A DNA stretch of 64,000 nt from Faucicola mancuniensis. GTDB taxonomy: Bacteria > Pseudomonadota > Gammaproteobacteria > Pseudomonadales > Moraxellaceae. Position numbers and translations under genes: made by a program. This document shows, piece by piece, positions 1 through 8,092 of the stretch. Where the stretch lies: contig NZ_CP171363.1 of assembly GCF_046523945.1 (NCBI RefSeq), positions 1,116,001 through 1,180,000 on the forward strand, given 5' to 3'. Position 1 is the first letter of the stretch. Each line of letters starts with the position of its first letter. The notes beneath the pieces were generated by a model, which was not told the origin of the DNA, did no database searches, and saw only the letters and a program-made list of their open reading frames with translations.

Positions 1-159
1 GTGTGATGAAAAATGCAATATTTATTTAGATAAATTACAAAAACAATTTAACACTTGCAAAAAACTCAATCAAAGTTTTTGATAGTTACCAAAATACACT
101 TTTTATTTTGGCAAAAATTTTATACTCTACATATTTTTAACAACATAAAAGGTATTTTT

Positions 160-1440
160 ATGCGTTTGTCAACGATTTCATTGGCTGTTTTAAGCCTAGC
201 AGGACTTGCGACAACTGCCCATTCCGCCCCACAAGACCCACCAAATCTTAGCAACACCCAATTTCAACAATGCTTAAATGGCTTAAAAAACTCTAGCACA
301 TTCAAAGGCGTATCGGCATCAACATTTGAAAACTACCGCCCAAGCGAGCCAGACCCAAGCGTTATCGTATCGCTCAATTATCAGCCAGAATTTCAAAAAG
401 AAATTTGGGATTATATGGCAGGCTTGGTTGATGAAGAGCGTGTGCAAGACGGTATTTCGGCAAAAAATCGTTTACAATCAACGTTAAACCGCATTGAGCA
501 GCGTTATGGCGTGCGTGCCGAAGACGTGCTTGGCGTGTGGGGCGTTGAGTCCAATTTTGGCAAACAACTTGGCAAAAAAGACTTGTTTCAATCATTGGCG
601 ACTTTGTCGTGTTTTGACCGCCGTCAGTCGTATTTTCGTGGTGAATATGCCAGTGCGTTAAAAATCGTGCAAAATGGCGACATTCGTCCGCAAGATATGA
701 CAGGTTCATGGGCTGGGGCGTTCGGACAGACGCAATTTATGCCGAGTACGTTTTTGCGTTTGGCGGTGGATTTTGATGGTGATGGGCGTAAAGATTTGGT
801 GAATAACGAAGCCGATGCGTTGGCATCAACGGCGAACTTTTTGGTAAAATCAGGCTATCGCAGTGGCGAGCCGTGGGGCTATGAAGTCAAATTGCCGTCA
901 GGTTTTTGGGGTGAAAGCAATCGCAAAAACAAACAACCTATCAGCCATTGGCGAAATCAAGGCATTACGCTTGCCAACGGTCAGCCATTGCCAAACACGC
1001 TAAGCAGTGCAGGTTTGCTATTACCTGCAGGCACAAACGTCCCTGCATTTTTGGTCGGCAAAAATTTTGACACTTTTTACAGTTATAACGCATCAGAAAG
1101 TTATGCGTTGGCAATCGCCCATTTATCAGAAATGATTCGCCAAAATCGCACGACAAATGTCGGTTTTGCAACGCCTTGGCCAACCGATGATGCAGGAATT
1201 AGTCGCCGTGAAGCTCGTGAAATTCAGCAAGCTTTAATCAATCGTGGCTACAACATCGGTGCGGTGGACGGTATGATTGGTGATAATACTCGCCGTGCGA
1301 TTCAAGATTTTCAACGCTCGCAAGGCTTAACTGCGGACGGACGTGCAGGGCAAAAACTGTATCGTTTGTTGGTCACCAATGGGGCAAATAGCAATGTCAA
1401 TATCAGCAACAATGGGAGCTTTCGGCAACAAATCTGGTAA
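160..1440 (+). CDS. Lytic murein transglycosylase, MltB type, with C-terminal peptidoglycan-binding domain
   Basis: It cleaves the MurNAc-GlcNAc bond of peptidoglycan in the periplasm. The start is placed at 160 because an AAAAGG ribosome site lies just upstream and the protein then begins with a typical signal peptide (about residues 1-22, ending in AHSA). An in-frame upstream extension would put 35 unrelated residues before it. There is no lipobox cysteine, so it is probably a soluble periplasmic enzyme rather than a lipoprotein. The SLT domain shows GVWGVESNFG with the catalytic Glu near residue 130 and AGAFGQTQFMPSTF downstream. Residues about 350-410 form a PG_binding_1 domain (AVDGMIGDNTRRAIQDFQ). 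Total 426 residues, normal for the MltB family with a PG-binding tail. Confidence 0.92.
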   Translation: MRLSTISLAVLSLAGLATTAHSAPQDPPNLSNTQFQQCLNGLKNSSTFKGVSASTFENYRPSEPDPSVIVSLNYQPEFQKEIWDYMAGLVDEERVQDGISAKNRLQSTLNRIEQRYGVRAEDVLGVWGVESNFGKQLGKKDLFQSLATLSCFDRRQSYFRGEYASALKIVQNGDIRPQDMTGSWAGAFGQTQFMPSTFLRLAVDFDGDGRKDLVNNEADALASTANFLVKSGYRSGEPWGYEVKLPSGFWGESNRKNKQPISHWRNQGITLANGQPLPNTLSSAGLLLPAGTNVPAFLVGKNFDTFYSYNASESYALAIAHLSEMIRQNRTTNVGFATPWPTDDAGISRREAREIQQALINRGYNIGAVDGMIGDNTRRAIQDFQRSQGLTADGRAGQKLYRLLVTNGANSNVNISNNGSFRQQIW

Positions 1441-1514
1441 TGCCGACACTCAAGCTAATACTGACGTTACACCAACTGCTAAAACTAAGTTTTTACAAAC
1501 AACAATAGGCTTAG

Positions 1515-1628
1515 CGGTTGGGGTTTAAAACGTTTCGTTTAGTCCTGTTCGGTCTTGACAAATTGAGTGATGTGGACGGTACGGTCAATCGTTTTAACAC
1601 GGCATTACAAGCGGTTTTGGCAAAATAA
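1515..1628 (+). pseudogene. Possible C-terminal gene remnant, unidentified
   Basis: A short open frame after a TAG encodes about 37 residues ending LSDVDGTVNRFNTALQAVLA, then Lys and stop. It has protein-like composition and ends cleanly, but no start with a ribosome site is visible and nothing upstream continues it. It may be the tail of a degraded gene downstream of the transglycosylase. I do not recognise the family. Chance coding-like sequence is the alternative. Confidence 0.25.
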
Positions 1629-1637
1629 TTGACGATA

Positions 1638-1671
1638 AAAAACCTGTTTCACAAAAATGTCAAGCAGGTTT
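1638..1671 (-). terminator. Rho-independent terminator of the alcohol dehydrogenase gene
   Basis: Read on the minus strand, AAACCTGCTT pairs with the AACAGGTTT arm and is followed by a run of T. It lies 13 bases beyond the stop codon of the minus-strand dehydrogenase gene. Confidence 0.7.
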
Positions 1672-1683
1672 AAAAATACTTAA

Positions 1684-2766
1684 TTAATATTCAATAATCA
1701 CTTTCATCGCTTTGGTCTCTGATGCGTGTTTAAATACATCGTAGGCTTGTTCAATTTCGCTAAATTTAAAATGATGGGTCGCTAATTTATTCATCGGCAA
1801 TTTACTACATTCACACGATTTTAACAGCATTCCTGTGGTATTGGCATTCACCAAGCCTGTGGTGATGGTCAAGTTTTTAATCCACAATTTTTCTAAAGCA
1901 AAACTCACTGGCTGACCGTGTACGCCCACATTGGCAACGTGTCCGCCTTCTTTCACCGAATGCTGACAAATATCCCACGTTGCAGGCACGCCCACCGCCT
2001 CCATCGCACAATCCACGCCACGACCGCCCGTAATTTCCAAAATCCGAGCCACCGCATCTTCTTTTGACGGATTGACCGTGTGCGTTGCCCCCATTTCTTT
2101 TGCCATTTCAAGGCGGTTGTCGTCCATATCCACCACGATGATGGTTGATGGCGAATAAAATTGAGCGGTCAATAAACAGCCCATGCCCACAGGTCCTGCA
2201 CCGACAATGGCAATATCGTCCCCTGGTTTCACATTACCATATTGCACGCTAATTTCATGCCCTGTTGGCAAAGCGTCCGATAAAAACACCGCCGTGTCGG
2301 TATTTAAGGTTTCTGGTAATAAATACAATGAGTTATCGGCAAATGGCGTACGCACATATTCGGCTTGCGTGCCGTCAATCATATAACCCATAATCCAGCC
2401 ACCGCCTTGACGGCAATGGGCGTACAGTTGTTTTTGGCAATTTTCGCACGAACCGCAACGGCTCACGCACGATACGATGACTTTATCGCCTTTTTTAAAA
2501 TTTTTCACCGCAGAGCCGACTTCTTCTACAATGCCAATGCCTTCATGCCCCAAGATACGCCCTGTCCATTCGCCTGTTTTTTCACGAGCGGTAGCTTCAA
2601 TTTCAGGATTTTTGCCTTTCCAAATGCCCAAATCCGTCCCACAAATGGTGGTTTTGGTCATGCGAATAATGGCATCGGTTGGAGCAAGAATGGTGGGGAT
2701 AGGACGGTCTTCAAAACGAATGTCGTTTGCACCGTAATAGGTCATGGCTTTCATGGTCTTGCTCAT
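1684..2766 (-). CDS. Zinc-dependent medium-chain alcohol dehydrogenase
   Basis: Cytosolic NAD(P)-dependent oxidation of an alcohol or reduction of an aldehyde or ketone. The 360-residue protein has the MDR layout: catalytic-zinc Cys in TTICGTDLG, GHEGIGIVEEVG, a structural-zinc cluster of four Cys (CGSCENCQ and a further Cys), and a Rossmann glycine motif IVGAGPVGMG. It resembles the secondary-alcohol (isopropanol / tetrahedral Zn) branch more than the glutathione-dependent enzyme encoded at 26.5 kb. The start is supported by TAAGGAA 8 bases upstream. It is monocistronic, with its own terminator. The substrate cannot be read from the sequence. Confidence 0.9.
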   Translation of the reverse strand: MSKTMKAMTYYGANDIRFEDRPIPTILAPTDAIIRMTKTTICGTDLGIWKGKNPEIEATAREKTGEWTGRILGHEGIGIVEEVGSAVKNFKKGDKVIVSCVSRCGSCENCQKQLYAHCRQGGGWIMGYMIDGTQAEYVRTPFADNSLYLLPETLNTDTAVFLSDALPTGHEISVQYGNVKPGDDIAIVGAGPVGMGCLLTAQFYSPSTIIVVDMDDNRLEMAKEMGATHTVNPSKEDAVARILEITGGRGVDCAMEAVGVPATWDICQHSVKEGGHVANVGVHGQPVSFALEKLWIKNLTITTGLVNANTTGMLLKSCECSKLPMNKLATHHFKFSEIEQAYDVFKHASETKAMKVIIEY

Positions 2767-2969
2767 GGTTAAATTCCTTATGTTAAAGGGTTTTTGAGAT
2801 AAAACTTAAGGGTAAAACATAATTAAAATTGGAATTCCATGAGACCATTGTAGCACTTTAGCCAACAAAAAACAGCCATTTTATAAAAAATATAACCAGC
2901 AAATTGTTCAACAAATTTTGTTATAATAAGCATTTATATTAAGAATTTTGTCAAAAATTTGAGAACGCC

Positions 2970-4019
2970 ATGCCGACCACTTTTTATCTTGCCGAAGGGC
3001 AATCTAGCCAACGAGATATGTTGTTATCCTTACAACAATTAAAACCCCACCACGATATCCAAATCATCGCATCGCACCGCCATGCTCGCCCAGAGATTTT
3101 AAGCTGTGCTGATATCGCTTATCAAGAGCCATTTTATGCCGATTTAAAACCCAAAGACTATGCCGATGAACGCTGTGAATTTGTGATACAACACGCCAAA
3201 GCCCATCATGCCAAGGTGCTTTTGACAGGGCGAAACTGTGCCGACTATGAACCCCACCGAGAGAGCCTGTCGGAGTACGGTATTCGCCTTTTGACAGGGG
3301 CGAGTAGCCTTGAGATGTTAAAAAAGATTGATGACAAATTTGCCTTTACCCAACATTGCCAACAGCACAATATCCCTGTGGCGACCGCGTGGCAGTTTAA
3401 CAATACTGATGAATTGCTTGTTTTGTTAAATCAACATCAAGGCGAACGGCTTTGTGTCAAACCTGTGTCAGGTATTTTTGCTCAAGGCTTTTGGAAATTA
3501 GAAGATGTGGACAGTTTTGAGCATTTGTATTTGACTGATAACAAAAAAATCGCGACCGAACAATTTGTCAATGCCTATCAAAACAGCCAAATGGTGCATG
3601 AAAAGCCCATTCCCATGCTACTAATGCCGTATTTGTCTGGGCGAGAATATTCCATTGATGTGGTGTGCGAACGTGGCGAAGTGATGGGGGCGGTTACTCG
3701 TTACAAAGAGGGCAGTGTGCAGTATCTGGGCTGTGAGGCGGACGAGATGGCGGTGGTTGTGCCGTTGATTGCGACTTTTGGCTGTGATGGTATCGTGAGC
3801 GTGCAGACCAAGGCGGACGACAGCGGACGACATCATGTGCTGGAGATTAACAGCCGTCCATCTGGCGGTATCGGCTATACGGTGCATAGTGGTGTGGATT
3901 TGGTGCAGTTGGCGTTTTTGTATTTTGGTGGTTTGATTGACAAGCCAAATTTTGAAGAGATTGCCAATCAAGTTACACCTTGTGCGGTGCGACCTTTGAT
4001 GACGAGTGTTAAAATTTAA
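2970..4019 (+). CDS. ATP-grasp domain protein of unknown substrate
   Basis: 349 residues with an ATP-grasp fold: a Lys-containing strand CVKPVSGIFAQGFWK, an acidic metal-binding region and the C-terminal motif HHVLEINSRPSGGIGY, in which Glu and Asn would bind magnesium. ATP-grasp enzymes ligate a carboxylate to an amine or thiol through an acyl phosphate. The N-terminal 100 residues look like a preATP-grasp domain. Similar stand-alone proteins occur near tellurite-resistance or peptide-ligation genes, but none of those are here. It stands alone between a divergent dehydrogenase gene and an IS4 element whose inverted repeat begins 15 bases after the stop. Function is unassigned. Confidence 0.75.
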   Translation: MPTTFYLAEGQSSQRDMLLSLQQLKPHHDIQIIASHRHARPEILSCADIAYQEPFYADLKPKDYADERCEFVIQHAKAHHAKVLLTGRNCADYEPHRESLSEYGIRLLTGASSLEMLKKIDDKFAFTQHCQQHNIPVATAWQFNNTDELLVLLNQHQGERLCVKPVSGIFAQGFWKLEDVDSFEHLYLTDNKKIATEQFVNAYQNSQMVHEKPIPMLLMPYLSGREYSIDVVCERGEVMGAVTRYKEGSVQYLGCEADEMAVVVPLIATFGCDGIVSVQTKADDSGRHHVLEINSRPSGGIGYTVHSGVDLVQLAFLYFGGLIDKPNFEEIANQVTPCAVRPLMTSVKI

Positions 4020-4034
4020 GTTTTTAAAAATTTT

Positions 4035-5229
4035 CTCTGCACACGACAGAAACTACTAAAACAAAGTTGATTTTCTTTTAAAACTGAGAAAATCAACCAA
4101 CCTATTAAAAAAAGCAAAATCACCACACATAATAAACCATCTAAATCCATCAATCAGAAAATCTAACCCCAAAGCAAAAACACTTGACTGAGGACGACCA
4201 TTAGACTTAAGGCAACGTTTATAATGACTAGGCTTATCATCAATGACCGCCAAGCCAGTCAAATAAGCCCAACAAAAGGCTAACGCATTTACCGCAACCA
4301 ATTTACTCACTCTGTCTTGTTTAGTCAAATGCGTATCCTCAAGATTAAAACCACGCCCCTTTAAACAAGAAAACAGCGTTTCAATCTGCCAACGCATCGC
4401 ATAAGTTGCCATAGGGTCAATATCATCAAAATCATTGGTAGCCACAATCACATAATCATTATCACTATCAAGCTTTGCCGATACCTTGACAGGACACTTA
4501 TCAACAAAGAGTGTTCTAGCATGGTGATAAGTATCTTGCTGGTTTAAATTATGAAATAGTGTTTTAATTTGTACGCTTTGTCCTTGTGTATTGGTCACTT
4601 TACTGTCTTTTTTAATGCGTATGGCAAATTTAATATTTTGTTTTGTTAGCCAGTCAAACCATGCAGAACCCACAAATTCTCTATCGGCTAATACTTTTTG
4701 TATTTTATCTTTACCAAAGGTGTGAATGAATTTTTCAATGAGTTGTGTTCTCTCTAGTGTTTTTGAGTTGCCTTGTTTGTCTAGCATTGTCCAGTATAAG
4801 GGTATGGCAATGCCTTTGTGTACAACAGCTAACATGAAGATGTTGATGTTGCTTTTTCCCCATTTCCAGTTGGTACGGTCAATGGTGAGTGTGACTTTGT
4901 TTAGTCCAAATAGTTGAAAGATAAGGCGTGCTATTTGGTGTTCATTTAGGGGTGTTTGGGCGAAAAAGCGTTGTATTCTTCGGTAGTTGCTGTCATTTGT
5001 TGTGCTGTTGGTAAAGTGTCTGGCTATCTTTTTTAGGTTACTGCTTTGGGCGGTAATGATGGCTATTATCATTAGACTTAAGCAGTTGATTTTTGCCTTG
5101 TGTATTGTTAGGTTTTGCGATAAAATTCTTTTTAGTCTGATAAGGTTTGGCATGGTTTTAATTCGTCGGAAAAATTACTATTATGCCATTGTTTTATCAG
5201 ACTTTTTTGTTTTTTTGTCGTGTGCAGAG
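4035..5229 (-). mobile_element. IS4-family insertion sequence
   Basis: An element of about 1.2 kb bounded by inverted repeats CTCTGCACACGACA (4035-4048) and its complement (5216-5229), with one transposase gene. No clean direct repeat abuts both ends. GTTTTTAAA follows the right end (5230-5238) and a matching copy lies at 4020-4028, six bases short of the left end. The right end abuts a fragment of hsdS coding sequence whose missing front half is not found to the left, so a deletion probably accompanied or followed insertion. Confidence 0.85.
4056..5153 (-). CDS. IS4-family transposase
   Basis: 365-residue DDE transposase. Visible catalytic blocks are LTIDRTNWKWG (first Asp), VLADREFVGSAW (second Asp) and YAMRWQIETLFSCLK, which fits the IS4 signature Y-(2)-R-(3)-E-(6)-K including the catalytic Glu. 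It is full length and open, so it may be functional. Only one copy lies in this window. Confidence 0.9.
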   Translation of the reverse strand: MPNLIRLKRILSQNLTIHKAKINCLSLMIIAIITAQSSNLKKIARHFTNSTTNDSNYRRIQRFFAQTPLNEHQIARLIFQLFGLNKVTLTIDRTNWKWGKSNINIFMLAVVHKGIAIPLYWTMLDKQGNSKTLERTQLIEKFIHTFGKDKIQKVLADREFVGSAWFDWLTKQNIKFAIRIKKDSKVTNTQGQSVQIKTLFHNLNQQDTYHHARTLFVDKCPVKVSAKLDSDNDYVIVATNDFDDIDPMATYAMRWQIETLFSCLKGRGFNLEDTHLTKQDRVSKLVAVNALAFCWAYLTGLAVIDDKPSHYKRCLKSNGRPQSSVFALGLDFLIDGFRWFIMCGDFAFFNRLVDFLSFKRKSTLF

Positions 5230-5323
5230 GTTTTTAAATTTAAAATATTGGTATTATTTTTTCTCATTTAAGGGATTTAAAAGTGTAATTACAGGTTCAG
5301 CACAACCGCAAATTACAGCTTCT

Positions 5324-6552
5324 AATTTAACCTCAATTCGATATAAAAAATCATTTAACTTATTGAAAAAATATAAACAAATAAGAAACCTACAATAAAG
5401 AATGCCCCAACAGAACATTTTTTAATGTAGGCTTCTTTGTTTGATGACAATAAGCAATCAACCCTGCCAACAAATTACTCATAAACCCAACATAACTAAC
5501 CTCAATTCGATATCAAAAATCATTTAACTTATTGAAAAAATATAAACAAATAAGAAACCTACAATAAAGAATACCCCAACAGGACATTTTTTAATGTAGG
5601 CTTCTTTGTTTGATGACAATAAGCAATCAACCCTGCCAACAAATTACTCATAAACCCAACATAACTACGATGCCTTGAATGCTCAATTTGACACATATTC
5701 TTTAACTCATCAAACACAGTTTCAATCAAAAAACGGCGTTTAAGCAATCGTCTATTTAACCATGAAATATCTTTAGATTTCATATTCTTTTTAACATTCG
5801 TGATTAACTCAATATCTAAATGCTCATCAAGCCAATCTGTCAATGATTTATCAATATAACCTTTATCAGCAAAGAGTTTACCAAAAACATGAGATTCACA
5901 AAGTCTTTTCACAGGTTGCCTATCATCAACATTGCCTTTGGTTACGGTTAGATTGACCAATTCACCTTTATCATTGATAATGACGTGTAGTTTAAAGCCA
6001 AAAAACCACCCCATACTGCTTTTACCTCGCTGTGCTGTTTCTGCAAATACTTTGTTGCGGTTGATACGGTGATTATCACATACGGCTAAACTGGTTGAGT
6101 CAATGTAGTTTATGCCTGTGCAGTTGTTTTGCATGAGAGATTGTAGGTAGTCACACATGGGAACTATTGCTTTTTCCATGAGTTCTACCATTCTTGTGTA
6201 GCTTGGTAGGTTTGGAAAGGCAGGTTTTAGCCATTGGGTGAGGTAGTTGTAGTAGAAGGCTTTAAATTCTCTGTATTTTATTTGGTGAAATACTACCAAT
6301 ATGGTGATGATTTCTGATAAACTAATACGGCATGGTTTGTTTCGTGTTTTTTTACTGCTTTTGCTCTTTTGGGTTAGCATTTTCTTCTGTTGTTCGTTTG
6401 TGTATGTTTTGCAATAGTCGTCTATGTGGCAGTATAGTGCTTCGAGGTTGTCCATGTAAGAAGTCCTTGTTAGGGTTGTTTGTGGTGAATTTACTTTAAC
6501 ATATTGGGCTTCTTTTTTTTAGTTTTTTCTTATGTCGAATTTAGGTTAATTT
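5324..6552 (-). mobile_element. IS982-family element with a partial duplicate of its left end, inside hsdS
   Basis: A full 1050-bp element (5498-6547) has ends TAACCTCAATTCGATAT and, inverted, TAACCTAAATTCGACATA. Directly before it lies a copy of the first 169 bp of the same end (5329-5497), differing at a few bases, for example GATATA versus GATATC. The compound unit, not the full copy alone, is flanked by the direct repeat AATTT (5324-5328 and 6548-6552). This fits one insertion, then a second copy landing inside the first, then collapse by recombination. Confidence 0.85.
5559..6455 (-). CDS. IS982-family transposase, copy 1
   Basis: 298-residue DDE transposase with IS982 features: YIDSTSLAVCDNHRINRNKVF, GWFFGFKLHVIINDKGE, LFADKGYIDKSL and a C-terminal block with Glu (FLIETVFDELKNMC). 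Its translated sequence is identical to copy 2 at 16794-17690. The gene is open from end to end and is probably active. It sits inside the hsdS pseudogene on the opposite strand. Confidence 0.93.
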   Translation of the reverse strand: MDNLEALYCHIDDYCKTYTNEQQKKMLTQKSKSSKKTRNKPCRISLSEIITILVVFHQIKYREFKAFYYNYLTQWLKPAFPNLPSYTRMVELMEKAIVPMCDYLQSLMQNNCTGINYIDSTSLAVCDNHRINRNKVFAETAQRGKSSMGWFFGFKLHVIINDKGELVNLTVTKGNVDDRQPVKRLCESHVFGKLFADKGYIDKSLTDWLDEHLDIELITNVKKNMKSKDISWLNRRLLKRRFLIETVFDELKNMCQIEHSRHRSYVGFMSNLLAGLIAYCHQTKKPTLKNVLLGYSLL

Positions 6553-7564
6553 AAAAAATTATGATTTAACCTTAACTCCAAAAGCCGAACAAGAAAAAAT
6601 TGCCGAGCTTTTAGACAATCATTTGGCACAGGTGGAAGAAATTAAAAACCGTTTAAACGCCATTTTACCAATTTTAAAAAAATTCCGTCAGTCGGTTTTG
6701 GCAAATGCCGTGAGTGGGAAATTGACTGGAATTGAAAGTGAAATTGATAAAATAGAGCCAATTAAGTTGGAAAAAATTATTGTAAAATCGGGTAATGGAA
6801 TTGCCAAAAGAAAAGGCGAAACGGGTAAAAACGTAACGGTTTTAAGATTGGCTGATTTTAAAGACGCTGAACGCATATACGGCAATGAAAGGGAGATTAT
6901 TTTAACGGAAAAAGAAATTGAACAGTATCAACTTCATCAAAATGATATTTTGGTAATTCGTGTTAATGGTAGCACTGATTTGGCAGGAAAATTTATTTTT
7001 TACAATCAAAGCGAAAAAATTGAAGCGTATTGCGACCATTTTATTAGATTTCAATTAGATATAAATCAAATTTTGCCTAAATTCTTAATTTATATTGCTA
7101 ATTTTGGTGATGGTAGAAATTATTTAAAAAATAGTTTATCTACCAGTGCAGGGCAAAACACGATTAATCAAACATCAATTAAAAATTTAACTTTAAAAGT
7201 CCCAACAATCCAAGAACAAACCGAAATTGTAAAACGAGTGGAACAGCTTTTCGCCTATGCCGACAACATAGAAACCCAAATAACCAACGCCCTACAACGA
7301 GCAAACAACCTAACCCAATCAATCCTATACCAAGCCTTTACAGGAAAACTCACCGCCAACTGGCGACAACAAAACACCGACCTAATCACAGGCGAAAACA
7401 GTGCCGAAAACCTATTGGCAAAAATCCAACAGGGAAAACAAAAAGCCAAACCCAAAAAAACAACCAAAAAAATGCAAAAATAGGATAGGGGACAGGACAC
7501 TACCAAAAATTTTTAAAACATCATCAAATCACCTTTTACCAAATTCCAAAACCCCAAAACCATA

Positions 7565-7602
7565 AAAAAACCCTTTAAACCAAATGATTTAAAGGGTTTT
7601 TT
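7565..7602. terminator. Bidirectional terminator between the hsdS remnant and the L31 gene
   Basis: AAAAACCCTTTAAA pairs with TTTAAAGGGTTTTTT across a short loop, with A-runs on one side and T-runs on the other. It can end transcription from both converging genes. Confidence 0.85.
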
Positions 7603-7618
7603 GCAAAAAGATAAATGA

Positions 7619-7879
7619 TTATTTTTTGCCACGGCTTGCAAATGCACCAAAACGTTTGTTGAATGTCGCAACACGACCTTCGTTTTGTGCTTTACGTTGT
7701 TCACCTGTGTAAAATGGGTGAGAAGCACTTGATACGTCAAGGGCGACGTATGGGTATTCTTTGCCTTCGTATTCACGAGTGTGTTTGGTTTTGATGGTTG
7801 AACGTGTCAAAAAGTACACGTCAGCGTTGGTGTCATGGAACAATACTTCGTTGTATTCTGGGTGGATATCTGCACGCAT
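7619..7879 (-). CDS. rpmE2: 50S ribosomal protein L31 type B
   Basis: 86 residues, the length of type B L31, starting MRADIHPEYNEVLFHDTNAD and containing SHPFYTGEQR. The zinc-binding Cys residues of type A L31 are absent, so this is the zinc-independent form. In many bacteria this paralogue is induced by zinc shortage through Zur, but I see no convincing Zur box in the 200 bases upstream. No type A gene is in this window, so I cannot say whether this is the only L31. Confidence 0.95.
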   Translation of the reverse strand: MRADIHPEYNEVLFHDTNADVYFLTRSTIKTKHTREYEGKEYPYVALDVSSASHPFYTGEQRKAQNEGRVATFNKRFGAFASRGKK

Positions 7880-8092
7880 GGTGAAGCTCTCTATATCTGC
7901 GTTCTGCCGTATGGTCTGCGGTTAGTATGGTTAGCATGATGGTTTGATTTTTTAAACAAAAGTTTATCAAAAATCGTAAAATCACCTAACAACCCAACCG
8001 ATTAAAGCCAACACAGAACTGGTTAAAATAATATGTAAAAAATGAGCCAATATTCTATGTGAAATTTGCCAAAAAATCAACTTGTTTATTGA

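Larger units (their letters stand above)
5230..7483 (+). pseudogene. hsdS: Type I restriction-modification specificity subunit, N-terminally deleted and split by an IS
   Basis: HsdS picks the DNA target for a type I restriction enzyme. Two pieces of one frame are present: 5230-5328 (ending KSVITGSAQPQITAS) and 6548-7483 (starting NLKNYDLTLTPKAEQEKIAEL). Joined at the 5-bp duplication AATTT they read straight through as the usual end of a target-recognition domain plus the conserved spacer (GSAQPQIT ... EQEKIAELLDNHL). Next comes a second recognition domain and a C-terminal repeat (VKRVEQLFAYADNIE, SILYQAFTGKL). The first recognition domain is missing, cut off at the IS4 end. No hsdM or hsdR lies in the window. 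The C-terminal half could still be translated from TTG 6623, but that is doubtful. Confidence 0.85.

Noticed and set aside
1343..1528. Forward open frame overlapping the end of the transglycosylase gene
   Set aside because: It overlaps the PG-binding domain in another frame, has no ribosome site and has no protein-like pattern.
4020..5238. 9-bp target duplication GTTTTTAAA for the IS4 element
   Set aside because: The left copy is six bases away from the inverted repeat, so it does not fit a simple duplication; AT-rich chance similarity is likely.
5183..5398. 71-residue forward open frame
   Set aside because: It starts inside the IS4 end and continues into the IS982 fragment. Its middle is the hsdS piece described above, so it is not a gene of its own.
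7513..7776. Minus-strand frame overlapping the L31 gene
   Set aside because: It crosses the terminator and is a shadow of rpmE2 in another frame.
7880..8092. Zur operator before the zinc-independent L31 gene
   Set aside because: No convincing palindromic Zur-type site could be seen, although the gene is often Zur-controlled in other species.
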